Made by a program: the position numbers and the translations under genes | The notes under the pieces: generated by a model | Told to the model about the DNA's origin: nothing | What the model saw: the letters and a program-made list of their open reading frames with translations, nothing else | The model's database searches: none | Assembly (NCBI GenBank): GCA_013812695.1 | Contig: JACCSZ010000053.1 | Location: forward strand, 1 to 5,308 | Source of the DNA: Gemmatimonadales bacterium | GTDB taxonomy: Bacteria; Gemmatimonadota; Gemmatimonadetes; Gemmatimonadales; GWC2-71-9 | Direction of reading: 5' to 3' | DNA length: 5,308 nucleotides | Shown here: one piece after another, positions 1-5,308 of the stretch | How the letters are laid out: each line of letters opens with the position of its first letter | How positions within the stretch are numbered: the stretch's first letter is position 1

Positions 1-163
1 GGCCCAGCGCCTCGCCCCGGCGCACCGCGAACCAGGTGAGCGCGGTGGTCGCGAGCGGCAGCGCGACGCCGAGCCAATGCGCCTGGAACGCGAAGTAGAC
101 GCCGGTCCAGCCGACCACGACGGCGACCGCGGAGAGCGCAGCGGGGCCGAATTTCTTCAGCAC
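1..163 (-). CDS. Small membrane protein, N-terminal part only (cut by window edge)
   Basis: The reading frame opens with GTG at 163 and runs off the left edge after 54 codons, so only the N-terminus is visible. It starts MLKKFGPAAL. Two hydrophobic stretches follow: about residues 8-27, rich in Ala and Val and containing GWTGVYFAF, and about 30-46, containing WLGVALPLATTALTWFAV. Two Arg come straight after the second stretch. Lysines before the first helix and arginines after the second suggest that both ends face the cytoplasm. The start is chosen because GTGCTGA makes the start overlap the stop of the upstream iron-sulfur gene by 7 nt, an arrangement typical of translational coupling; the Shine-Dalgarno is weak (GAGAG). 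It is the third gene of the leftward unit. I do not recognise the family, and the missing C-terminus could carry the informative domain. Confidence 0.6.
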   Translation of the reverse strand, partial: MLKKFGPAALSAVAVVVGWTGVYFAFQAHWLGVALPLATTALTWFAVRRGEALG

Positions 164-375
164 CCGTCTGCGCTCTCGTAGAGCAACTCGTGGAACTCGG
201 TCTCGCCGGTGGCCAGCATGCGCCGAAGGTAGGGGCGGCACAGCCCGCATCCGGCGCCGCAGCCGGTGGCGGCGATCAGCTCGTCCAGCCCCCATCCTGC
301 CGCGCGTGCCCGCGAAAGCAGGTGCGTGAACGGAACGCGCCGGCAGACGCACATGGTGACCGCGACGGACGACAC
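157..375 (-). CDS. BFD-like [2Fe-2S]-binding small protein
   Basis: This 72-aa protein resembles the bacterioferritin-associated ferredoxin (BFD/Fer2_BFD) domain, a helical fold that binds one [2Fe-2S] cluster through a CxC pair and a later CxxC pair. Visible ligands are C9 and C11 (CVC) and C43 and C46 (CGLC). The Gly-rich turn TGCGAGCG before the second pair is typical of the family. C39 and the C-terminal C72 are extra cysteines. Members act as small electron carriers or as iron-sulfur modules of larger enzymes; which applies here is not shown. GTG at 375 lies 2 nt after the stop of the reductase gene and suggests coupling. ATG at 354 would give a 65-aa protein starting MCVC, close to how E. 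coli Bfd begins (MYVCLC), and is a real alternative; neither start has a clear Shine-Dalgarno. The 3' end overlaps the next gene by 7 nt. Confidence 0.8.
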   Translation of the reverse strand: MSSVAVTMCVCRRVPFTHLLSRARAAGWGLDELIAATGCGAGCGLCRPYLRRMLATGETEFHELLYESADGC

Positions 376-377
376 GA

Positions 378-1085
378 CTAGGGGTTCGTGGGCCGGACGT
401 CGAGCTCGCTCACCAGGGCGCGGCCCGGGAGCTGCACGGCGTGGACGATGGTGTCGGCGACGTCCTCCGGGCGGAGGATGCGCTCGGGGTCGGATTTGAG
501 CATGGGCTGATCCCGAAGCATGCCGGTGTCGACGGAGCCGGGGCAGATCGTGACCACCCGGATGCCGTGCTTTCGCACCTCGAGCATCAGCGAGCGGCCG
601 AAGCCCAGGACCGCGTGCTTCGAGGCGCTGTAGGCCGTGCCGCCAACGAAGCCGTTCCGCCCCGCCAGGCTGGCCACGTTCACGATGGTGCCCTCGCGCC
701 GAAGGCGCATGGCCGGGAGGACGGCCCGGGTCACGAGGTAGAGGCTTCGGAGGTTGGTGGCCATCGTGCGGTCCCAGTCCTCGAGCGTCAGCTCCTCGAA
801 CGGACGCGCGATCAGGACACCGGCGTTGTTGACGGCCACCTGGGCTTCACCCAGCGCATCGGTCAGGGCGCCCACCGCGCGGCCCACCTGCGCCGGGTCG
901 CCGACGTCCGCGGCGGCACCGGCAGCCTCGATCCCCTCCTGCTCGAGTTCGGCCACCAGCGCGTCAACGGCTTTGGCGGTGCGCGCGCAGACGCCCACCC
1001 GGTACCCGGCGCGTCCGAGCGCCAGGGCGGTGGCGCGCCCGATGCCTTGGGTGGCGCCGGTGACGAGCGCGGTGTTTGTCGGCAT
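378..1085 (-). CDS. Classical short-chain dehydrogenase/reductase (SDR), NAD(P)-dependent
   Basis: A 235-aa Rossmann-fold oxidoreductase, close to the usual 240-250 aa of classical SDRs and probably cytoplasmic. The cofactor motif TGATQGIG is at residues 9-16. Arg35 at the end of the second strand (VCARTAKA) favours NADPH over NADH. D60-V61 is the adenine-contacting pair and NNAG is at 86-89. The catalytic tetrad is complete: N111, S139, Y152 and K156 (YSASK). PGSVDT at 182-187 is the post-catalytic PGxxxT motif. The C-terminus (ILRPEDVADTI, then SELDVRPTNP) looks like 3-oxoacyl-ACP-reductase-like or YdfG-like SDRs, but the substrate cannot be read from sequence. The frame stays open upstream to 1244, but those codons overlap the divergent ABC gene, and ATG 1085 leads directly into the nucleotide-binding motif. 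No Shine-Dalgarno is seen; a TAGATTTG box lies 5 nt upstream. It is the first gene of the leftward unit. Confidence 0.93.
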   Translation of the reverse strand: MPTNTALVTGATQGIGRATALALGRAGYRVGVCARTAKAVDALVAELEQEGIEAAGAAADVGDPAQVGRAVGALTDALGEAQVAVNNAGVLIARPFEELTLEDWDRTMATNLRSLYLVTRAVLPAMRLRREGTIVNVASLAGRNGFVGGTAYSASKHAVLGFGRSLMLEVRKHGIRVVTICPGSVDTGMLRDQPMLKSDPERILRPEDVADTIVHAVQLPGRALVSELDVRPTNP

Positions 1086-1090
1086 GGGTG

Positions 1091-1098
1091 CAAATCTA
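1091..1098 (-). promoter_or_regulatory. Candidate -7/-10 element for the SDR operon (leaderless)
   Basis: On the minus strand the sequence reads TAGATTTG, CACCC, ATG. The octamer matches the TAnnTTTG consensus of FCB-group housekeeping promoters exactly and is one of few AT-rich spots nearby. Initiation at the usual distance would fall at or next to the ATG at 1085, giving a leaderless mRNA, which fits the absence of a Shine-Dalgarno. I see no convincing -33/-35 box. Confidence 0.45.
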
Positions 1099-1130
1099 AC
1101 GCGCTTCGACAGCGCCGTGCCTCCGCCGAT

Positions 1131-1138
1131 TAAGTTTC
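1131..1138 (+). promoter_or_regulatory. Candidate -7/-10 element for the ABC exporter gene (leaderless)
   Basis: The plus strand reads TAAGTTTC, TCCGC, ATG, a TAnnTTT box again 5 nt from the start codon at 1144. TTCGAC at 1105-1110, 20 nt upstream, is a possible weak -35 partner. As with the divergent gene, no Shine-Dalgarno precedes the ATG, so initiation at or near the start codon is plausible. The whole divergent region is only 58 nt, so the two promoters would largely overlap. Confidence 0.42.
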
Positions 1139-1143
1139 TCCGC

Positions 1144-3039
1144 ATGGCCTTGCCCCTCCAGCATCCGATCGTCCGGTCCAACCGCGGGGGCCGAAAGCCC
1201 GACGAGCCCCGCCCCGGCTGGCGCGTGCGGCTGCAGGCGGTCAAGCACGTGCCGCGCCTGCTCCGGCTCGTCTGGCGGACGGAGCCGCGCTACGTCACCG
1301 GAATCCTGGTGCTCCGGGTGGCGCGATCGCTGGTTCCGCTCGCGATCCTCTGGATCGGCAAGCTGATCGTGGACGAGGTGGTGCGGGCGATCGGCGCGGC
1401 CGGCGGCGCGGCCGCGGTCGACTGGACGCGCCTGGTCGAGCTGCTCGCGCTCGAGCTGGCCATCGCCCTGGTCGGCGAGGGGCTCGCGCGGATCTCGGCG
1501 CTGCTCGAGAGCCTGCTGGGCGACCTGTTCGCCAACGGGACGAGCGTAGACCTGATGCGTCACGCGGCGATGCTCGACCTCGAGCAGTTCGAGAACGCCG
1601 AGATCTACGACAAGCTGGAGCGGGCCAGACGGCAGACGGTGGGCCGGATCGGCCTGTTCACCCTGCTGCTCGCGTCGGTCCAGGACGCCATCACGCTCGT
1701 CACCCTGGCGGTGGCGCTGGCGGTCTACGTGCCGTGGCTGCTCGTCCTGCTGGTCGTGGCCGTCGTGCCGTCGCTGCTCGGCGAGACCCACTTCGCGTCG
1801 CTCGGTTACTCGCTGCTGTACTCCTGGACCCCCGAGCGCCGCCAGCTCGACTATCTCCGCTACATCGGCGCGAGCGACATTTCGGCCAAGGAGCTCAAAC
1901 TCTTCGGCCTGTCGGACTTCCTGGTGGACCGCTACGACCGCTTGAGCCGCGAGTTCTACGAGGCCAACAAGCGACTGGCCGTGCGGCGGAGTGTGGTCTC
2001 GTCGCTGCTCGCGGCGCTCGGCACGCTCGGCTACTACGGCGCGTACGCCGTGATCATCTACCTGACGGTGACGGGCTACCGCTCGCCGGCCGGCCTGTTC
2101 ACCATCGGCGTGCTGACCTTCCTGGCGGGATCGTTCCGGCAGAGCCGCGACCTGATTCAGCGCGTGCTGCTGTCGCTGTCGCAGGTCTTCGAGCAGAGCC
2201 TCTATCTCGACGACCTGTTCTCGTTCCTGGCGATCGAGCCCAGCATCCGCCGCAACCCGGGCGGGCACCAGGTCCCGGTGCCTATCCAGGTAGGGTTCGT
2301 GTTCGAGAATGTCGGCTTCCGCTACCCTGGCGCGGAGCGCTGGGCGGTACGCGGGCTCGACTTCTCGCTCACACCGGGCGAGCGCATCGCCCTGGTGGGA
2401 GAAAACGGCGCGGGGAAGACCACGCTGGTCAAACTGCTGGCTCGGCTGTACGACCCGGACGAAGGCCGCATCCTGCTCGATGGGGTCGACCTCCGCGAGT
2501 ACGACGTGGAGAGCCTCAGGCGGAACGTGGGCGTGATCTTTCAGGACTTCGTGCGCTACGATTTCGTGCTCAAGGAGAACATCGCGGTCGGCAACATCGC
2601 GGCGCGGGAGGACGAGCCGCGGATCGAGGCGGCCGCGGAGCGGAGTCTGGCCGACACAGTGGCCGCGCGCCTGGCGGGGCGCTACGAGCAGATGCTGGGC
2701 CGGCGGTTCGAGAACGGGGTCGATCTCTCGGGTGGCGAGTGGCAGAAGGTGGCGCTCGCCCGAGCCTACATGCGGGACGCCCAGCTCCTCATCCTCGACG
2801 AGCCGACCGCGGCGCTCGATGCGCGGGCGGAGTACGAGGTCTTCCTGAGGTTCTCCGAGCTCACCAAGGGCCGGATGGCGGTGCTCATCTCCCACCGGTT
2901 CAGCACCGTGCGCATGGCCGACCGGATCCTGGTCCTTCGCGACGGCGAGCTCGTGGAGCACGGCACCCACGAGGCGCTCGTGGCGCAGGCCGGACTGTAT
3001 GCGGAGTTGTTTCACCTGCAGGCGGCGGGGTACCGGTAG
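1144..3039 (+). CDS. Half-size ABC exporter: fused transmembrane and ATPase domains
   Basis: A 631-aa type IV (MsbA-like) exporter half that should work as a dimer in the inner membrane and use ATP hydrolysis to move a substrate outward. The N-terminal 45 residues are basic. Predicted helices lie near residues 48-75, 95-115, 172-215 (two helices), 282-310 and 316-335, making six. Between the fourth and fifth is the long intracellular segment (PERRQLDYLRYI, then AKELKLFGL) seen in this exporter subgroup. The ATPase domain is complete: A-loop Y394, Walker A GENGAGKTT 419-427, Q-loop Q467, signature LSGGE 528-532, Walker B LLILDE with D552 and catalytic E553, and H-loop H584. Substrate is unknown; lipids, peptides and drugs are all possible, and no peptidase or precursor gene lies beside it. 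ATG 1144 is the first start outside the divergent promoter region; the frame is open back to 754, but that part is antisense to the SDR gene. Transcription is probably monocistronic. Confidence 0.95.
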   Translation: MALPLQHPIVRSNRGGRKPDEPRPGWRVRLQAVKHVPRLLRLVWRTEPRYVTGILVLRVARSLVPLAILWIGKLIVDEVVRAIGAAGGAAAVDWTRLVELLALELAIALVGEGLARISALLESLLGDLFANGTSVDLMRHAAMLDLEQFENAEIYDKLERARRQTVGRIGLFTLLLASVQDAITLVTLAVALAVYVPWLLVLLVVAVVPSLLGETHFASLGYSLLYSWTPERRQLDYLRYIGASDISAKELKLFGLSDFLVDRYDRLSREFYEANKRLAVRRSVVSSLLAALGTLGYYGAYAVIIYLTVTGYRSPAGLFTIGVLTFLAGSFRQSRDLIQRVLLSLSQVFEQSLYLDDLFSFLAIEPSIRRNPGGHQVPVPIQVGFVFENVGFRYPGAERWAVRGLDFSLTPGERIALVGENGAGKTTLVKLLARLYDPDEGRILLDGVDLREYDVESLRRNVGVIFQDFVRYDFVLKENIAVGNIAAREDEPRIEAAAERSLADTVAARLAGRYEQMLGRRFENGVDLSGGEWQKVALARAYMRDAQLLILDEPTAALDARAEYEVFLRFSELTKGRMAVLISHRFSTVRMADRILVLRDGELVEHGTHEALVAQAGLYAELFHLQAAGYR

Positions 3040-3116
3040 CAGGTCTTCCACGAGGGTGATCGGGGCAGGCGTGCCGTATCGGCCAGGGGGACGGCGGCTG
3101 GATCCCGAATACTTGA

Positions 3117-3131
3117 GGCGTAGGATACGCC
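3117..3131. repeat. Short perfect inverted repeat downstream of the ABC exporter gene
   Basis: GGCGTA and TACGCC form a perfect 6-bp stem around GGA, 77 nt after the exporter stop and 78 nt before the EF-G2 start. There is no T-tract after it, so it is not a standard intrinsic terminator. It could be a weak RNA hairpin that protects the exporter mRNA end, or a small operator for the downstream gene. Confidence 0.35.
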
Positions 3132-3147
3132 GGTGACCTACCCGAGA

Positions 3148-3178
3148 TTTGACAACCGGATCACCGCCCTCCACCTTG
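3148..3178 (+). promoter_or_regulatory. Candidate promoter of the EF-G2 gene
   Basis: TTGACA at 3149-3154 is a perfect -35 hexamer, extended to TTTGACA from 3148. At 17 nt spacing the expected -10 site reads CACCTT (3172-3177), a poor sigma-70 box. It partly fits the FCB-type TAnnTTTG pattern as CACCTTG. Initiation would be near 3183-3186, leaving a leader of about 25 nt that carries the Shine-Dalgarno. The -35 box is convincing; the -10 side is weak. Confidence 0.4.
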
Positions 3179-3207
3179 AGAATCCAACCCTCGCAAGGAG
3201 GTGGAGG
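3168..3207 (+). promoter_or_regulatory. Inverted repeat that could mask the EF-G2 ribosome-binding site
   Basis: CCTCCACCT (3168-3176) is an exact 9-nt complement of AGGTGGAGG (3199-3207). One further T-G wobble (3177 with 3198) is possible, and the loop is about 21 nt. The right arm covers most of the Shine-Dalgarno and ends 2 nt before the ATG, so the fold would block initiation. It can form only in transcripts that start upstream of 3168, for example read-through from the exporter gene; a start at the TTGACA promoter would omit the left arm. Confidence 0.35.
3195..3202 (+). promoter_or_regulatory. Strong Shine-Dalgarno that fixes the EF-G2 start
   Basis: AAGGAGGT is a full anti-16S match with 7 nt to ATG 3210. 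It rules out the in-frame GTG at 3201, which lies inside the site. It is the only strong Shine-Dalgarno among the gene starts in this window. Confidence 0.85.
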
Positions 3208-3209
3208 CC

Positions 3210-5255
3210 ATGAAGGTCTATGGCTCCAACGCCATCCGCAACGTGGCATTCGTCGGCCACGGGGCAAGCGGAAAGACATCGCTCGTCGACGCCCTGGCCT
3301 GGGTGTCCGGTTCCAGCCGGCGCCACGGCAACATCAAGGACGGAACGACCCTCACCGATTACTCCCCCGACGAAACCGCCCGGCAACACTCGATCAACCT
3401 CGCGCTGGGCCACGCCGAGTGGATGGACACCAAGCTCAACTTGATCGACACCCCCGGCTACCTCGACTACTTCGGTGAAGTCGTGACCGGCCTGCATGCC
3501 GCCGACGCCGCGGTGGTCGTGGTGAGCGGCACCAGCGGCGTCGAGGTCGGGACCGAGAAGGCCTGGGAGGTCCTCGACCGGCTGCAGCTGCCGCGGGTGG
3601 TGTTCGTCTCGCTCATGGACAAAGACCATGCGGACTTCGAACGGGTGTTCGCCCACATCCAGGCCCATCTGACACCCAAAGTCGTGCCCGTCGAGATCCC
3701 GATCGGCGACGGCCCCGACTTCCACGGGATCATCAACTTGTTCTCCGGGCATTGCCATATGTACAAGAAGGGCGCGCTCAAAGGCGAGAACGAGGTGGTG
3801 CCGATTCCGGAGGAGTACCAGGCGCGCTACCAGGAGTACAGCGAGCACCTGACGGAGGCGGTGGCCTCGACCGACGACGATCTGATCGAGCGCTATCTGG
3901 CCGGCGAGGAGATCCCCCGCGAGCAGTTCATTGGCGCCGTCAAGCAGGCGATGCTAGCGGGCCAGATCGTTCCGCTCTTCTGCGGGAGCGCCCCGCTGAC
4001 CTACGGTCTCCGCACGCTGTTGCGGAAGATGGTCGAGCTGTTCCCGTCACCCGCCGAATGCACGCCGCCCGCGGATGCGCCGCTGGTGGGGCGCGTGTTC
4101 AAGACGATGTCCGAGCCGCACGTGGGCGACGTGACCCTGTTCCGCCTCCACACCGGCGAGCTCCGGAATGGCGACGAGGTGTGGAACGCGGAGCACGAGA
4201 CGGCGGAGAAGCTCAACCACCTCTCGATCCAGCAGGGCAAGGAACGGATCGAGGTCGAGCGCCTGGCCGCGGGGGACATCGGCTCGGTGGCCAAGCTCAA
4301 GAACACCCACACCGGCGACACCTTCTGCCGGCGCGATGCGCCGGTCCGGCTGTCGCCGATTCCGCTGCCGGATTCCGAGGCCACCTCGGCGGTGATCGTG
4401 AAGCAGCGGGGCGAGGAGGACAAGCTGGCCGCCGGTCTGCACAAGCTGCACGAGGAGGACCCGACCTTCCACTTCGAGTACAGCTCCGAACTCGGCCAGA
4501 CGCTGATCCACGGCATGGGCGAGCGGCACTTCGACACCATCCTCCAGCGGCTCGAGCGGAAGTACGGCGTGCACGCCGAATTGACGCGCCCGCGGGTGGC
4601 GTACCGCGAGACAGTCAAGGGCAAAGCCGAAGGTCAGGGTAAGCACAAGAAACAGAGCGGCGGGCGCGGGCAGTACGGCGACTGCTGGATCCGAATCTCA
4701 CCGCGCCCGCGCGGGGCCGGATACGAATTCGCCGACGAGATCGTGGGCGGCGTCATCCCGGGCAAGTTCGTTCCCGCGGTCGATCGCGGCGTGCAGGAGT
4801 CGGCGGAGCGGGGCGTCGTGGCGGGTTACCCGATGGTCGATTTCCTGGTGGAGTGCTTCGACGGGTCGTATCACGACGTGGACTCCAACGAGATGTCGTT
4901 CAAGATGGCCGGCATTCTGGCGTTCCGGAACGTGGCGCCCAAGGCGCGTCCGGTGCTGCTCGAGCCGCTGGTCGAGGTCTTGGCCTGGGCGCCGGACGAC
5001 GTGCTCGGCGACGTGATGGGCGACCTGAGCGCGCGGCGGGGACATATCCTGGGCACCGAGCAGGACGGGCGGCTCATCAAGGTGCGGGCGATCGTGCCGG
5101 AGGCGGAGCTGTACAAATATTCCACCACCCTGCATTCCATTACCCATGGGCGCGGCACCCACCGCGAGACCTTTCACGGGTATGCCGAGGCGCCGCCGGA
5201 CGTGGCGGCGCGGGTCGCGGCCGACAATCAGAAGGAGCACGCGGTGGCGTCGTAG
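3210..5255 (+). CDS. fusA2: Elongation factor G-like translational GTPase (EF-G2 type)
   Basis: A 681-aa five-domain EF-G paralogue that should bind the ribosome. Known EF-G2 proteins range from translocation-competent forms (Thermus) to forms without ribosome-stimulated GTPase (Mycobacterium). Domain I, about residues 1-290: P-loop GHGASGKTS 16-24, DTPGY 80-84, GSA 259-261. Domain II, about 292-375. Domain III, about 385-465, with GMGERHFD 435-442. Domain IV, about 470-595, with KHKKQSGGRGQYG 478-490 and GSYHDVDSNE carrying H555, the counterpart of the E. coli EF-G tip histidine. Domain V, about 596-670, ending in a variant of the LRSLTxGR motif (LHSITHGRG). Oddities: the NKxD motif reads SLMD (134-137), Tyr84 replaces the catalytic His, Ala19 replaces the P-loop Asp, and Ser61 replaces the switch I Thr. 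The neighbours are not ribosomal genes, so this is probably the second EF-G copy. The start is set by the Shine-Dalgarno at 3195. It is probably transcribed alone. Confidence 0.93.
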   Translation: MKVYGSNAIRNVAFVGHGASGKTSLVDALAWVSGSSRRHGNIKDGTTLTDYSPDETARQHSINLALGHAEWMDTKLNLIDTPGYLDYFGEVVTGLHAADAAVVVVSGTSGVEVGTEKAWEVLDRLQLPRVVFVSLMDKDHADFERVFAHIQAHLTPKVVPVEIPIGDGPDFHGIINLFSGHCHMYKKGALKGENEVVPIPEEYQARYQEYSEHLTEAVASTDDDLIERYLAGEEIPREQFIGAVKQAMLAGQIVPLFCGSAPLTYGLRTLLRKMVELFPSPAECTPPADAPLVGRVFKTMSEPHVGDVTLFRLHTGELRNGDEVWNAEHETAEKLNHLSIQQGKERIEVERLAAGDIGSVAKLKNTHTGDTFCRRDAPVRLSPIPLPDSEATSAVIVKQRGEEDKLAAGLHKLHEEDPTFHFEYSSELGQTLIHGMGERHFDTILQRLERKYGVHAELTRPRVAYRETVKGKAEGQGKHKKQSGGRGQYGDCWIRISPRPRGAGYEFADEIVGGVIPGKFVPAVDRGVQESAERGVVAGYPMVDFLVECFDGSYHDVDSNEMSFKMAGILAFRNVAPKARPVLLEPLVEVLAWAPDDVLGDVMGDLSARRGHILGTEQDGRLIKVRAIVPEAELYKYSTTLHSITHGRGTHRETFHGYAEAPPDVAARVAADNQKEHAVAS

Positions 5256-5265
5256 CCGCGGCGCC

Positions 5266-5290
5266 TGTCACCCTGAGCGCAGCGAAGGGG
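5266..5290. repeat. Dispersed-type intergenic repeat (TGTCACCCTGAGC...AAGGGG)
   Basis: The stretch begins TGTCACCCTGAGCGCAGCGA and ends AGGGG, 10 nt after the EF-G2 stop. It resembles a short repeat (TGTCATCCTGAGCGAAGCGA plus AAGGAT-like endings) that I recall from many intergenic regions of FCB-group and other environmental bacterial genomes. The CCCT and AGGG ends are complementary. Only one copy is present here, so its repeat nature rests on memory. Confidence 0.45.
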
Positions 5291-5308
5291 CATGATTCAG
5301 GTCATGCC
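5289..5308 (+). terminator. Hairpin after the EF-G2 gene, cut by the window edge
   Basis: GGCATGA and TCATGCC form a perfect 7-bp stem around the 6-nt loop TTCAGG, 33 nt after the stop codon. G5287 and G5288 could lengthen the stem if C residues follow beyond 5308. Position and strength suit a transcription terminator, but any T-tract would be outside the window. Confidence 0.45.

Noticed and set aside
754..1143. N-terminal extension of the exporter frame by 130 codons
   Set aside because: It is antisense to the SDR gene, is Ala/Ser/Pro-rich without homology, and crosses the divergent promoter region. ATG 1144 gives a normal exporter length.
1086..1244. N-terminal extension of the SDR frame to 1244
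   Set aside because: The added residues lie over the start of the exporter gene and precede the Rossmann motif, which normally starts within the first 10 residues.
3056..3136. Small plus-strand frame of 26 codons starting with GTG, ending in an Arg-rich tail
   Set aside because: It has only an adjacent GAGG and no properly spaced Shine-Dalgarno, no family resemblance, and a length easily reached by chance in GC-rich DNA.
3094..3165. Short matches to the 16S rRNA 3' end (GCGGCTGGATC at 3094-3104 and CGGATCACC at 3157-3165)
   Set aside because: The matches are 9-11 nt, separate and not extended on either side, so there is no rRNA gene fragment; they are probably chance.
1096..3279. Minus-strand open frame of 727 codons opposite the ABC exporter gene
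   Set aside because: It is a shadow of a high-GC gene: low complexity, rich in Arg, His, Gln and Glu, without any recognisable domain, while the plus strand encodes a complete exporter.
3752..4642. Plus-strand open frame of 296 codons inside the EF-G2 gene, and several minus-strand frames there
   Set aside because: All overlap the well-conserved EF-G2 reading frame and show only the Arg/Ala/Gly-rich composition of out-of-frame high-GC sequence.
5256..5265. GC-rich stretch just after the EF-G2 stop considered as a terminator stem
   Set aside because: It is too short and has no matching arm; the hairpin at 5289-5308 is the better candidate.

Overview
This is a GC-rich bacterial window, dense in genes, with strong G/C preference at third codon positions. 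It holds five protein genes and no RNA gene, CRISPR array or insertion sequence. The likely source is an uncultured member of the FCB group such as Gemmatimonadota. That rests on two AT-rich motifs of the TAnnTTTG type (the -7 element of Bacteroidota-like promoters) sitting 5 nt from two divergent start codons, and on a short repeat at the right edge that I associate from memory with such genomes. The assignment is an inference and other high-GC phyla remain possible.

Left part, minus strand (1-1085): a tight three-gene unit reading leftward. A classical short-chain dehydrogenase/reductase (378-1085) is followed after 2 nt by a small BFD-like [2Fe-2S] protein (157-375). The stop of that gene overlaps the GTG start of a small membrane protein (1-163), which runs off the left edge. 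The spacing implies co-transcription and translational coupling. The substrate of the reductase and the partner of the iron-sulfur protein cannot be read from the sequence.

Centre (1086-3039): a 58-nt divergent promoter region separates the reductase operon from a plus-strand gene for a complete half-size ABC exporter (six-helix membrane domain plus ATPase, 631 aa). All its ATPase motifs are intact.

Right part (3040-5308): a 170-nt intergenic stretch holds a 6-bp perfect palindrome, a TTGACA promoter box, a 9-bp inverted repeat that covers a ribosome-binding site, and that strong Shine-Dalgarno. It leads into a 681-aa EF-G-like translational GTPase (FusA2/EF-G2 type). This EF-G2 stands alone, away from the usual rpsL-rpsG-fusA-tuf string. 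It keeps the domain IV tip but has several altered GTPase positions, including SLMD where the guanine-specificity motif NKxD is expected. After its stop come a short dispersed-type repeat and a hairpin that reaches the window edge.

No novel multi-gene system is evident. The points most worth a second look are the EF-G2 GTPase site, the near-symmetric possibly leaderless divergent promoters, and the possible masking of the EF-G2 ribosome-binding site.
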